From contig JARGSG010000194.1 of assembly GCA_030374805.1 (NCBI GenBank), forward strand, positions 124,001-188,000: DNA of 64,000 bases, written 5' to 3'. The notes under the pieces were generated by a model, which was given only the letters and a program-made list of their open reading frames with translations, searched no databases and had not been told where the DNA came from. The stretch's first letter is position 1, and the number at the start of each line of letters is the position of its first letter. This document shows positions 9,868 through 21,666 of the stretch, one piece after another. Made by a program: the position numbers and the translations under genes. Source of the stretch: Gracilaria gracilis (lineage: Eukaryota > Rhodophyta > Florideophyceae > Gracilariales > Gracilariaceae).

Positions 9868-11233
9868 TGTCGAGCAACGCCTTTGGCGGGAAAAGCGCAG
9901 GCTCACAAAGACGTTCGGAATCTGCCCCTCGACAGGGCAGCACAGCGAACGGAGCACTCCGGGAATGACACAGCTTGTAGTACAATGAGACCTCAATGGG
10001 TTGGTGCCACGTGGGTATACTAGTACGCCTTGCTGGCTGCACTGTACTCAATTGGTATTCTGTATTTTATAATTTCTAATTTCTAATTTATAGTCTAGGA
10101 TAGTTTAGCATTGCTGGCCCATGACAGTAGGTCATGGGCACAGCCGATGACGTCATGCCCGCATGGGAGATCGGCGTCGGTGCACCTTGTATATAGTGTG
10201 GTGCACCTCGCCTTCCCCCTCGGGTATTGTAAAGTCAGGCACCATTAGGGCAGTAACTATACCATCTTGGTCACTTACTACTCTATTACTATTCAGGTTT
10301 TACCGCGCGTCGACGTCTACTACCGTACACCTACACGGTCTAGACTAGTTGCCCCGCCGTTTGCCCCTGCGGGTTTCAGGTGCCCTACTACCATATTGGT
10401 TGTGTGTTTTTCCCCTTTAGGTTGAGCCCTCGCGCGCTCCCTCTACCAGGCGGACCCCACACCTTATCGGTATTTGTACGACACAGCTAAGCCGGGTGTA
10501 AATCCGAGGTCAAACCACCACGACAAGCGTCGGAGCATTCGGACTGATTAGTAGTCGGTAGAGATCCACGTGTTCACACGGTCACGAGATGAGTCTTCGA
10601 AAGAGAGTAGCACGGCAACGACAAGGTGCCGGAAACGGGCCACTGAGAACAGAGCAAAAAGGCAAACCCAAAAAGGGGAGAAAACAAACCACCAGAGTGG
10701 AGAGAAGAGAGAAAGAATAAAGCAATCCCAATACAGGTGCGAGTATACGACAATATGTCGGAACGAGACACACAAATAGTGGTTATACTCTGAGCGCCAC
10801 AAAGGTGGGTAACTATACGTGAACAACGCAGTCGGCACTCCACTTGGAGATGAACAATCCGCGAAGGCGTGATAGTTAGAGCCAGAAGCCCTTGCTTGGC
10901 AAGGGGCAGTTTACTTGGGGGAGCGGTGCTCAACCCTCTAAGTACTGAGCTCGGCGCACCACTGACAGTGGGTGCGCCGGGCAAAATAATCTATAAAATA
11001 TCTAAGTAAACACAGCAATGCTGGGTGCACTGCCTCTGGCATGTTCGTGCTACACGTGTGCTATTCACACCCGCTAAGCGGTGCCTCGAGCCTTGCAATC
11101 CACGTGTACATGTGTGGAAATTACCTCAGCGATGCGGCATGCTAATAGCGATGTAGCTCATATATATCTACTAACACATGATGCGGAAATTAACTAGATA
11201 CCTCAAATCGCCTCCACGGAGTATTGTCCTTCA
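9868..11233 (-). repeat. 3' LTR of element 1, split by a solo LTR
   Basis: It matches the 5' LTR (20002-20853) from the terminal TGT (9868) to TTCA (11233). Without the 513-bp insertion (solo LTR plus one target copy) it is 853 bp, the expected length. It has TG...CA ends in element orientation. Confidence 0.92.
9976..10483. mobile_element. Solo LTR of another family inside the 3' LTR
   Basis: A 508-bp insertion begins TGTAGTAC and ends GTACGACA, giving near-perfect inverted ends. It is flanked by the 5-bp direct repeat CAGCT (9971-9975 and 10484-10488). No internal coding part is present, so this is a solo LTR left by recombination. A diverged copy occurs at about 43226-43701 in the opposite orientation. 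Confidence 0.9.
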
Positions 11234-11247
11234 TATCCCTTTCCTTA
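11234..11247 (-). other. Polypurine tract of element 1
   Basis: On the minus strand the purine-rich TAAGGAAAGGGATA sits directly against the TGAAGG start of the 3' LTR, the position of a plus-strand primer. Confidence 0.7.
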
Positions 11248-11268
11248 AGAGTGAGCCACGCCGTCGCG

Positions 11269-11472
11269 ATGGCGGGTCGAACTCCCAACCGCGGGCATAA
11301 AAGCGCATCCCCGAAGTCTTCGGATTCCATCTCGCCTCGCAAAGATCAAGTCACTACCACTCGACAGTGCAAACCTCGCTCCAGCGACGATCAATCCTGT
11401 TCACCACAGTGTGCTTCTCGCGGTCGCGGTCCGCTCCCTGTTTCCAGGTCCATGAACCACGATGTGGGATAA
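11269..11472 (+). pseudogene. Truncated start of the antisense ORF in element 1
   Basis: This plus-strand frame, opposite to pol, begins 36 bp inside the LTR edge with MAGRTPNRGHKSASPK and runs 68 codons to TAA. It matches the N-terminal region of the antisense protein of element 2, which has AGRTPSRGHKSASPR, RKDQ/REDQVTTTR and RSSDD in the same order. After codon ~60 the match ends and the following kilobase is unrelated, so the gene is truncated. The ATG is intact here but changed to ATA in element 2. Role unknown. Confidence 0.6.
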
Positions 11473-12494
11473 CTGATTCGAGTCTGAGTCGCTCCACGAA
11501 GGTGGTTCTCAAATTTCTTTGAGTATCCCTCGGTATGAGGTGTTGCCACCCACAGCCAAGTAGAAGAACCATTGCAGTGAGGCGGATCCGCGGTACATAG
11601 CCCTGAGAAGGTGTGCAGCTCGTTCTGAGATCGATTTAGTCACGCTTGAAGCGGTTCCCTCCACTCTGCAGCACAAAATCAGGGGTGTGTTACAGTACTG
11701 ATTCTTCAAAGTCGGATAACGTTCGAACCAGTACAGCTGTAAAGAAACCTGATCCATTGTAGAACTCCTGAAACCCAGAGGTTTCATTTAAGACCAAGAA
11801 TGTTGGGATTGAACACCATTGAATGGGAAAGCGCGGTCCATTTCAGTTCACCGAAATGCAGTCTAAAAATAGAATCCCGAACTGAAACGGCGCCATAACT
11901 CCGAAGTTCTTCGAGATAGTTGACTTCCGTCCTCGCCAAACAGTTTATAGAGGCCCAGAATAACCTGGTGACGGCCCGTTAAGGAAACGGATTGGAACCC
12001 ACTGAGTTACGGGTATTGCGCAGAAGGCCTCCAGAAAATAATGTAGCAGCAAGATACCCGAGATCGGGAATCATGAACCATTACCAGAAACGACTGGGAA
12101 TCAATGCCAACGCATTAGGCGGATACCGTGAAGACCGCAAGAGCGTTTAAACACCAAAGTACTTCGCAGTAGGCGGTGACGAACATGATTGAACATAGGC
12201 GACTGAACATTTCCGCCAGGGGCGTGTACAAGACACACGGTATTCTCACCGGTAAATCAACGTGTGCCCACGAAAACAGCGCACTCTTCTGAAAGAACAC
12301 CTCATGCACACGCGGTCATGATAAGAACAGTGAACCAGCGAGCTGGGAGGGAACCCCTCAGGATAATTAATTCGAAACCAAAACTTGGGCGACCGATTAC
12401 GACACAAGTCGGACTACGATCACAAAAGCAAATATACACTTCATCTTCACCCACTTCCTTCTAGAGGAGCTAGCTTCTTCCCCTTCGGGGCGTG
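11473..12494. other. Unrelated filler where the antisense ORF should be
   Basis: Element 2 has most of its long antisense gene at this place. Element 1 has about 1 kb with no long frame and no visible match to it. Similarity to element 2 resumes near 12460. Confidence 0.5.
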
Positions 12495-15380
12495 TTATCC
12501 CACTTGGGCGTTGACAATTGTCGCCGGGAGACCCGTGAGAGTACGCCGATGGTACTGCACCACTTTCGATCGTGGGAGATGCTCGATTGGCTCATCCGAG
12601 TCAGCCTCGGGTCCGTAGCCGTACCAACGTACGAGATACTGTATGTACCCCAACGGGTGGTATAAGTGTTCCACTATGTGGTCGACTACGAACTCCCGTC
12701 GGAAGACTTCCAGGCCTTGCCGTGTGATTACGACATCCTGCTTCGGAGAGCTCTCCGGTGGCTTCACCGTGTGTGGCACTGCGTCGGTGTTCCGGTTAGA
12801 CCGTGCTGTGTCCAACAAGGTTGGTGGCACTGCTCCTTCGCGGTGTGATCCCCCACTTGGGTCGATTCTCACGCGTCTCGCGGTGTCGGTGTTCCGGATG
12901 CCTTGGTTTGGTAAAGTTCCTTCTCCCGCGGGAGTCCCAGGTGGGCGTACCGCAAGTTTGCGTGGTAGCAACCGTTTTGACGGAGTTGTGTGTGGCGTCG
13001 AACGCGCTCGCGTCAACGGTAACCCTGATTGAACCGGCCTCGCTGTGGTGGCACGTGACGTTGTCAACGGGTGGCCGTCATTGGTCTGCGCCGTGGCGTG
13101 TTCCGCCTCCGTATGCACGGGAGGTGTCAGCTCGGTTTGTCGGCGTGGTTCGCTCGCTGAGCTGATCTCCCTTACAGGTGTAGTCCGTGTGCTACGGTTG
13201 GCACCTCCCTGCTGGGCACTTAGCGACGTGTCCACGGTGTGGCCCGCCTCAGGCGTGTTGGGCGACTTAGTCTCCGACGACTCTTCTCCGTCTTGGACGT
13301 GCGAGCTCAACGGCGCCTTAGGCGGTATTTCCACTTTGATCTGCGACGTAGTCACTCCAGTCGCGCTATGCGGCGTAGGCAACGGCTTTGCCGGTAACGA
13401 CTGAGTCTCCTCGGTCCTGTCCCGCACGGCGGTAGTGTCTGGTGACGATTCCGCTTCTGCGTTGATGCGCGGCGACCTTGACGAGACGCCGGGCTCCCGA
13501 GAGGGCTTTGATTGCGCATTAGCGGTGTCAATCTTCCGTGCCGCACGGTGTTCCTCACGCGACAGCGCGGAAGCATGACGATTAACGAGTCCCTCCCCCT
13601 CCTTAGATGGAGCGACATGGGGAGTGGGTGTCAACGCGCCAAGGCGGCGAATAATTACGCCAGGCGGCGGGGCTTCAGACAGCGAAGCAACAGGGCGCGT
13701 AGATTCCGATAACATCGGCAAATCCGAGAGTCCCCTACTTGGGTGTGGTACCTCCCTAGGGCGGTCGATCGGGGGTGGGTCCAGTGTGTCTGTAGTGTTC
13801 GTTTCCGCTTCTGCGGTAGGATATTCATTTGATGGGTCGTTTCCCGCAGGCGGGGGTGCAAAAACCACGCGATCGCGGGAAATGCGTTCGTGTTGCTGGC
13901 CCATCTCCACTACGACAGTGTCGGATTCCAATGCAATTGTCTTGAAGGGACCGGCGGCGACGGGTGAGAGCTTGTGACGTTTCTCCTTGCCTGGGTTCCA
14001 ATACTCCTTACGGATGAACACATAGTGCCCTTCTTTAAGGGCGGGTGGTCTTCGAGGGGCACGCTGATCGAAATCACGCTTGTATGCGGCTTGTGACCGG
14101 GACATTGACCGTTGTGCTGCAGGGACCAGCTTGGTAAGCCATGTCTTCCAGGTTTCCCTGTATCCCTTCGTCGAATAAAATTGATCCAGCGTTGGCTGTG
14201 CTTCCAGCGCCACGGGCGGCGGGGTGCGAGACAGAACCAATTCAAATGGAGTCAATCCCGTAGTACGGTGTACCTGAGTGTGGTATGCGAATGTCAGCGC
14301 ATCGGTGAACAGGTCCCACGTGGTAGGATGATCGGCTACGTATGAACGGAGTGCTGCTAACAGCGTCTGGTTAAACCGTTCAGCCTGCCCATTACACTGG
14401 GGGTGGTAGGTTGTCGTGAAGAGATTCTTGACATCCAGAATCCTGCATACATCCCCGAAGAACCTGGAGGCAAACTGTTTCCCGTTGTCGGAGAGTAGAT
14501 TCACCGGTGGACCGTAGACGAATGCCCAATGGGTGACGAATGCTTGCGCAACCGTCAGTGACGTGATTCTCTGTAAGGGTACGGTACGAACGAGCTTCGA
14601 GAAACGATCCGTGATCACGAGTAGAAATTTGTTACGCCGCTTAGTAGCGAGGAAGGGTCCCAAAATATCGATAGCTACGAATTCCAGGGGCGCCCTTGCG
14701 GGGAAGAGCTTCAACTTCGTCGTATGGCGGCGAAGCATGACGCGATTCCGAGCACACTCGGGGCAGAACCGCACAGTTGCGTAGCAATCCACAGCCATTG
14801 CTGGCCAGTAGAATTTCCTTCGCAATGTAAGGTATAGTTTCCGTCCTCCGACGTGGCCACTAAGTTTGGCATAGTGTGATAAGTGTAACACCCGAGATTG
14901 TAGGGCGTGTGGCACCACTATTTGTGGGTTTCCAGTTACCGTGCGAACGAGATATCCAATATCATACACCCGAAAGGGGAGATCAGCTCCTTCATTGAGT
15001 TGCGCCCGAATCTTCGTGCAGTAGGGATCGCTGAATTGTTCCCTAACCATCTCCTCCGTTGTGAAGGGTACGAAGTTCCCTGGTAGGGGGTTCGCACCTT
15101 CGCTGACAGCGAGTAGGTCATCCAGTTCCTGGTCAAAATCCAGTTCGTCTGGCCATTCCTCTTCGATATCATCCATTTCACCTGCGGTGTAGTCGTCAAC
15201 TACGAAGCAGGGTATTTCCTCGTCATCGACGGCTAACGCTTCCTTTGTGGTGGGTAGGCGAGAAAGGGCGTCGGCTTGTGTATTGTTGGCGCCCTTCTTG
15301 TAGGCGACGTCGAAGTCAAACTCTGCAAGACGCAGTCTCCAACGAATTAAGCGGCCTGAAGGCTCCGATATGGAGAGTAG
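12495..15380 (-). pseudogene. pol 3' part of element 1: RNase H end, integrase, linker, chromodomain
   Basis: One long uninterrupted frame (to TAA at 12495) follows a stop at 15381-15383 inside RNase H, where TGG has become TGA. The integrase has an HHCC zinc module (HLSHYAKL to CPECARN) and the DDE core: AIDILGPF, LLSDNGKQF and NGQAERFNQT, all catalytic residues present. A GPY/F-type module follows (LSPVAAGPF). Then about 390 residues rich in Pro, Ser and Thr separate the integrase from a C-terminal chromodomain (REFVVDHIVEH, YLVRWYGYGP, EPIEHLPRS). It inserts the cDNA, and the chromodomain is expected to direct it to marked chromatin. This is the best-preserved pol segment in the window. 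It cannot be translated from the gag-pol start because of the upstream stops. Confidence 0.9.
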
Positions 15381-17745
15381 TCATCTCAATGATGAGTGAG
15401 CCGTGTAAACGGTGAAATGAGCACCCATGAGGTAGGGGCGTAGTGTGCATAACGCCCACACTACTGCAAGACATTCCTTCTCCGAGACGGAGTAATTCTT
15501 CTCATGCACGTTTAACGAACAGGACCAGTACCCAATTGGCTTGCGTTCCTTCTCTGGGGTGGTTTGAAACAAGGCGCAGCCTACCTGGTAGTCACTAGAA
15601 TCCGTGTCCACGGTATATGAAAGTCCCGGTTTGGGTAGTGACAATACTGGTGCCGTGGTTACAGCCTCTTTGAGAGAATTAAAGGCTTCCGTCTGAGTAC
15701 ACGTGAATGGGTCTAACTTAGGCGGTTGACCCTTTCGCGGAAGCGCGTTGAGAGGTGCCGCAATGTCCGCGAAGTTGGGAATAAACCGTCTATAGACGTT
15801 GACTAATCCTAGAAAGGATCTCAGTTCAGTCTGGGTAGTCGGTTCCGTGGCCTGTTTCAGCGACTTCACACGAGCTTCCTCGATTATGACACGTCCTGGA
15901 CGGATTATGTGACCCAGATACTTGACAGTATCCGTGAAGAATTCGCATTTTCTCAGCTTGAGTGTCACTCCGGCGTCCCGTAACGTTGCCATTATTTCTC
16001 TCACATGTGTGAGGTGATCATCCAGATTATCTTAGAATACAATGACGTCGTCAAGGTAGACGAGACAAGTACGCCACTTGAAGCGGGCCAGTAGGATATC
16101 AATAGCACGCTGAAAAGTAGCGGGAGCAATGGTTAAACCAAAGAACATCCGTTTAAAACGGTAGAGGCCAGAATGGCAGACAAAGGCTGTCTTGTTCTGA
16201 TCCTCCTTTCTCACTGGAACCTGCCAGTATCCCCATGTTAGCATCCAAGGCCGTGAATACGGTAGCATTTCCGAGAGAATCGATGTATTCATCCATACGT
16301 GGAATAGGGTACACGTCCTTGACGGTAAGGGCGTTTAGACGACGATAGTCGATACAGAAGCGCCAGGAACCATCCGGTTCCGGAGCCAGTAACCACTGGT
16401 GATGCCCACGGCGAATGTGCCGGTTCTATAACTCCTGCAAGGAGCATCTTGTCCACCTGAAATTGCTCTTCTTCTCTGGCTTTGGGCCCTGCCCTGTACG
16501 GATGTTGGGCTACTAGCCGAGAGTTCGGAAAGAGATCAATCCGGTGTTCCGTGGTATTTATCTCCCCGAGAGAACCATCCCACATTGTGGTGAATTCACG
16601 AAGCATATCACGCAGTCGTTTGCGGTGTGTCTCCGGAACATGTCGGAGGTCGAGTTCTTCCAATTCCTTCACTGGGTCCAATTGGTCGTAACTCGTCGGA
16701 ACGCGTGTCTTCTCTGTCTTAACAAGTTTGCTGACCCGAGAGACTCGGCGACGGAGACGAATGAGATTCAGACTCCTCCCCCTCCTTAGAGCACATCGGC
16801 AGCAGTCATCTTCGTCGGTACCAACGCAGTTGGATGCGGCATGACCGAGCCAATCACGTCGTTTTTCACCAGATACTGGGTTGTTTTGCCTAGATTGGCT
16901 ACCAACACGTAAAACAGACTATCCGATTCCACCTGGACCACTCCATTAGCAATGGAAAGAGAGTATTTATCATACAACGACGGCAATGACTGGAAGATTC
17001 GTAAACCGTGTTGACGGGAATTCACCTGTACCCAGACTTGAGAATTTGGAGGCACGCGTGTCGCGGAGGCAACACGAAGCTTCGTAGATTCCCGAGAACC
17101 CGGTGGTGCTTCCTGCGCCGCAGGTAGAGGTACATGCTTCTTGGAGGCATACCTCAAAGGAAGACGAACAATCGGCACGGACGAACCATCTTCCATTTCA
17201 ACCACGCCTCGGGCGGGGCCTAATGGCATCGGCAAAGCGGTCGCAAATGTCACAACTCAAAAGGACTGGGGCGGCCAGGGACCGACAAACGACAAAGTAG
17301 AGCTTCATCACGCATGAGCCCAAGCGGATTACCAACTCGATGTATCCTACCGTTGACAACGGGTTGTTATTCGCGTCAGCGACGTCAGGAATGTCGCCAC
17401 GGCGAATGTGTGACCGGAAGGGGCGGGTGGCAAGGCTGTCTCAACAATGAAGTTCGGACCTGCGCCTGTATCTAATACAGTGAGATAATGCACCATAAAC
17501 TGGGGTGAAAGGCCCAAGGTCGGCATAGACCTTGTAATTGCGCTTGGCCATCACCATAACTCTATCCGGGAACCTGTTATTTCTTACCCGTATCCACGGT
17601 CGACGAGGAACACCAAGATGTTTCTGAGTTCACGTCTTCGACGGCCTGTTTCCTCGAGAGGATTCCGACCTGGGAGCGAGGCAGGGACGCCTCGGGTGCC
17701 TTCAGCCTCAACTCTGAGGGCGCCTCTCCAAGAGAGGAGACTCCC
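15381..17745 (-). pseudogene. pol 5' part of element 1: protease, reverse transcriptase, RNase H
   Basis: A protease motif L-D-T-G-A-G is readable near 17440-17480. Reverse transcriptase follows with DYRRLN-like and WGYWQVPVR motifs (about 16240-16360) and the catalytic YLDDVIVF near 16035-16060. The RNase H start is YTVDTDSSDYQVG (about 15600). Breaks include a one-base insertion at about 16391 just before the PEPDG motif, a stop at 16032 just after YLDDVIVF (element 2 has Pro here) and a stop at 15381. It copies RNA into DNA in the cytoplasmic particle when intact. It is not functional here. Confidence 0.85.
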
Positions 17746-17749
17746 ACAA

Positions 17750-19842
17750 TTAGTTTTTCTGAGCAGATTCCGCCTGAGGCGTGTGCTCAGTGTTCTGAAC
17801 CATTGATGCCTGGACACCAGTGGCAGAAGCGTCCGCAGTAGCGGTTGAATTTCCCTCGAGAGGGGTACGGGGGTGAGAGGTCACCATGTTCTGGGCAATC
17901 GGAGCCGCAATTGTGCGTGGAATATCCATCTTCGCGCGGATGTACGATGCCATCGGAACGGAAGCCTTCTCCTCAGGTGAGAATGATTTGTAGTTGGAAA
18001 TGACTTGTGCCTACTCACGCATGGTTAAAACGCACTGCGGAGAAGTATGCCCTCGCGTATAACAGAGGTGACAGATCAATCCAACAATGGCATTGACGTT
18101 CCGAGTATTCGAGAATCGCACCGCTGGGCGGGAAACCTGCCAGCCAGGCCGTGAAGCCCGGGTTCCACCGTTTTCATATGACAGTCGAGGCGGTCGAACT
18201 CGGTTCGAATCTGCATACAGCAGTGTATTGTCCGGAGCCGTTTGAAACGAGGCATCCGTGGTTGAGGGAAGCTCCGTTGTCGGGATTGAAAGCACGTCGC
18301 TACGGGCAAAGAGCACCTGATCATACTCCTTATTGGAGTGCTGCTCAGCACAGCATTGACGCAGACGGGGTTCCCGATTTCCAACATCAACGCTTTAGCG
18401 GACCTTCAACCGGGTTACCCGGGACTCGTGCGTGTAGCGCATCGCCTTCGGCGCGTGCATACTGCACCAGTTCCAAGTACGTAGTCTTACGATTCTCTTC
18501 ACGGCGACGGGCCACTAGGGTCCGTATAGCCGGGTCTAGTCCCATCAATGAACATGGTACAGCGCTCTTGAGCGGAAGAAACATTGCCACATCGGTGGAC
18601 GGCCTTATTCAGGCGCACCGAGTAATCGGTTTTCCGTTTCGCCGGGGCGTTGTTTGGTGTCTCTCAGAACGAGGATAGCCGACTGGATGGCGGTGCCAGT
18701 TGCATAGGACCTCAGTAGATACTGAATTGCTTCAGTCCAGCAGGTAACCCCTCCTTCAGAGGCGCGAGATGAACCTCTTACAGAGTTGTACTGATCTTCC
18801 GCAAGTCCGCGTAGAAAATAGGGCAGCGCGACAAACGCCTGTCCTTCATTCATCCCAAGCATGTCAGCTTCCGCTACAAAGCGTGATAGGAAATCCAACA
18901 CCAAGATGGGATCATCGCCTGTAAACAGTTGATTACGGAGCGACAGCTGCATCCGTTTGATACAGTCTTTGACCTTTCCCGTCCCACGGGGAGTTCTATC
19001 CAATGAGGAGTCCTCCAAACGGTAATACCGGTATGACAACAGCTTCTTGTAGAGCAAATTGGTAGGCTTCAACTCTTCTAATCCGGAGTGCTTCCTTCCC
19101 TTCGAGCGGGCGCGTATCACACCTTGGGTGACTGATGACCGCTTTGAGCGTGACGAACGCTCACGAGGGGCTTCTTCTACCGACGATTCGGACGAATCAG
19201 ACCCGGTTGACCGGCGAGAAGAAAGAGAAGATGCTGACGAATCGGAGTCGTAGTTCTTCCGCTCTTTGCGTGCTTTGGATCCACTGACCTTTTTGTCACG
19301 GTGTGAAACAGCAACCGGCTCAGCCGTGCGATTGGCTCCAACTAGGACGGTTTGTTCCACCGTTTCTAGACGGGCGCGGAGGCGAGTAAACTTCTCAGCC
19401 ACGTCCTCCACGAAATTAGCGGGTCCTCAGAAAGCTCCCAAGATGGATTTGACATCACCACCCAATACGCGGAGATTCTCAGAAACGTCCTGCAAAGCAG
19501 GGACATCCGCCTTCTTTCGAAGTAGCGACAACTCCTTAGCAAGGGTAGCATAGGCAGCCCGCGTGGAGCGGAGCTGCTCTTCCACAGTTAAGTGGAGGGT
19601 GTCATTGACAGTAGCCCTCAAGAGGTGCCTCCAGGGGCGGGACCAGCAACGGCAGGAGCCGGTCCTTCACCTCGATGAGGGTTGATCAACGACGTGGGCG
19701 GAAGTCGACTGGTCGTCGGCACAGCTTCAGTAGCCGGCATCCCTTCGGCCCGGGACCGTGAACGGGTGGGGATCCGTGACGGAAGTGGCGGATCCGATCT
19801 TCCAGTCTGACTGCGTGTCTTCGGACGATCTGACAGAGTCAT
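17750..19842 (-). pseudogene. gag of element 1, broken
   Basis: The likely start is ATG 19842 (MTLSDRPKTRSQTGRS), the same start context as element 2. The order is a Pro/Arg-rich N-terminus, a helical region with LRKK heptads, a Ser/Arg-rich stretch, a conserved capsid-like core (KRMQLSLRNQLFTGDDPI), and a CCHC zinc knuckle (CHLCYTRGHTSPQC, about 18030-18075). Breaks are a small deletion plus frameshift at ~19618, a stop at 19427 (GGA to TGA) and further shifts near 18600 and 18390. It forms the particle and binds genomic RNA when intact. Confidence 0.8.
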
Positions 19843-19981
19843 GACAAGAACAACCGTACAACGGGATAGTCGACAGCCAAATGGCTGGGACTTCCAGTGA
19901 ACTTCCAAATGGAGACAAGGGCAAAAGGCCTAACCTCGCCACGAGTGAATTCACGAGTGCATCTTCCGACAAAACTAGTCG

Positions 19982-19999
19982 TTCTAAGTCGGGAGACCA
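19982..19999 (-). other. Putative primer binding site of element 1
   Basis: Two bases inside the 5' LTR the minus strand reads TGGTCTCCCGACTTAGAA. The leading TGG fits pairing with a tRNA 3' CCA. The tRNA was not identified. Element 2 has nearly the same sequence at the same place. Confidence 0.5.
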
Positions 20000-20001
20000 C
20001 T

Positions 20002-20853
20002 TGTGGAGCAACGCCTTTGGCGGGAAAAGCGCAGGCTCACGAAGACGTTCGGAATCTTCCCCTCGACAGGGCAGCACAGCGAACAGAGCACTCCGGGAAT
20101 GACACAGCTAAGCCGGGTGTACATCCGAGGTCAAACCACCACGACAAGCATCGGAGCGTTAGGCTGATTAGTAGTCGGTAGAGACCCACGTGTTCACACT
20201 GTCACGAGATGAGTCTTCGAAAGAGAGTAGCACGGCAACGACAAGGTGCCGGAAACGGGCCACTGAGAACAGGGCAAAAATGCAAACCCAAAAAGGTGAG
20301 CAATCAAACCACCAGAGTGGGGAAAAGAGAGAGAGAATAAAGCAAACCCAATACAGGTGCGAGTATACGACAATAGGTCGGAACGAGACACACAAATAGT
20401 GGTTATACTCTGAGCGCCACAAGGGTGGGTAACTATAAGGGAACAACGCAGTCGTCACTCCACTTGGAGGTGAACAATCCGCGAAGGCGTGATAGTTAGA
20501 GCCAGAAGCCCTTGCTTGGCAAGGGACAGTTTACTTGGGGGAGCGGTGCTCAACCCTCTAAGTACTGAGCTCGGCGCACCACTGACAATGGGTGCGCCGG
20601 GCAAAATAATCTATAAAATATCTAAGTAAATACAGCAATGTTGGGTGCACTGCCTCTGGCATGTTCGTGCTACACGTGTGCTATTCACACCCGCTAAGCG
20701 GTGCCTCGAGCCGTGCAATCCACGTGTATATGTGTGGAAATTACTTTCGCAAGGCGACACGCTAATAGCGGTGTAGCTCATATATATCTACTAACGTATG
20801 ATGCGGAAATTAACTAAGTACCTCAAATCGCCTCCAAGGAGTGTTGTTCTTCA
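20002..20853 (-). repeat. 5' LTR of element 1
   Basis: 852 bp, ending TGAAGA...CCACA in element orientation. It is homologous to 9868-11233, 43863-44714 and 54458-55310. The target duplication CTAGT follows directly at 20854. Confidence 0.92.
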
Positions 20854-20858
20854 CTAGT

Positions 20859-21484
20859 GTCAGGTTAACATAATGTAAATTGTCGCACTCTCTTACACGG
20901 TTATGTAAGAAACAAAAGCATCTTTCTTATTCTGCCTTTCGTATCCTCAAGTATCCAGAACTTATCGTTTCCATACCAGATGTTGAACATAGTTTTCTAG
21001 AGATAACACAAAAGTTGTATGCCATATAAACATTCATTCTTTCCCATATCTTTAACAAGAGCACCTTTTTGTAATCAAATGTATAGTTTTAACGTTAGTA
21101 GCATTGGAATAGGATCAAAAAGAAAGGATCAGAAAAGTTTACGCGCATTCAAGATGATAAAATTTGTGCAGAATAGCGTTAAATACCGAAACTTGAACGC
21201 TATACAAAATATGAAAACGATCCATAATACTTACTACTTTTGACACTGATACTCGAATATTTTGAATACGTAAAAGAAGAGCATTGTCTCAGGTTCTTTT
21301 TCGTCCCACCATCTTTTTACGCGCGAATGTTGAACGATATAAATTTATTCGTTCATGTACTATGTTCAAGTTCGATTTCATACCAATGTTAGGTGCTTCT
21401 ATCAAGATGATGTAAGTAACGCGAGTTTTCTTTTATGTCAGAAACGGATTCGTATTGTAATCCGATTTCAGCGGAAAATGCCCC
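20859..21484. other. AT-rich spacer, no gene recognised
   Basis: It lies between the element 1 target duplication and the MULE target duplication. Only short frames were seen. Confidence 0.5.
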
Positions 21485-21493
21485 AACGAAATT

Positions 21494-21666
21494 GGCCCCC
21501 GGAGATCCTACGCACCGTAGGGGTCGTAGAAAACACGCTTGGAACCTCCCTTTATATGATACAAATTACAGAGGATCCTCCCTTAACGACGGAGGTGTTC
21601 TTCACCAGTAGACCACAGCCACGTCAGTAGAACCTCCCTAGCGCCACTCGTGATTGGCTTTCTTCT
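21494..21666 (+). repeat. Left terminal inverted repeat of the MULE
   Basis: About 173 bp nearly identical to the reverse complement of 27105-27274. Shared blocks include GGAGATCCTACGCACCGTAG and GACGGAGGTGTTCTTCACC. Confidence 0.9.

Larger units (their letters stand above)
9868..20853 (-). mobile_element. Gypsy chromodomain LTR retrotransposon, element 1
   Basis: A full-length element on the minus strand. Its boundaries are set by two LTRs and a 5-bp target duplication CTAGT at 9863-9867 and 20854-20858. Order from the right is 5' LTR, primer site, gag, protease, reverse transcriptase, RNase H, integrase with C-terminal chromodomain, polypurine tract, 3' LTR. The 3' LTR contains a separate solo LTR. 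The two LTRs differ at roughly 5% of positions by eye, so insertion is not recent. Gag and pol carry several stops and frameshifts, so the copy is not autonomous. It is the same family as element 2 (43863-55310). It keeps only the start of the antisense gene that element 2 carries. Confidence 0.93.

Noticed and set aside
11509-11787. 92-codon minus frame in the element 1 filler
   Set aside because: No motif and no counterpart in element 2.
12643-13404. Plus-strand frames opposite to the element 1 integrase linker
   Set aside because: They mirror GC-rich low-complexity linker sequence and change frame between elements 1 and 2, so they are shadows and not the antisense gene.
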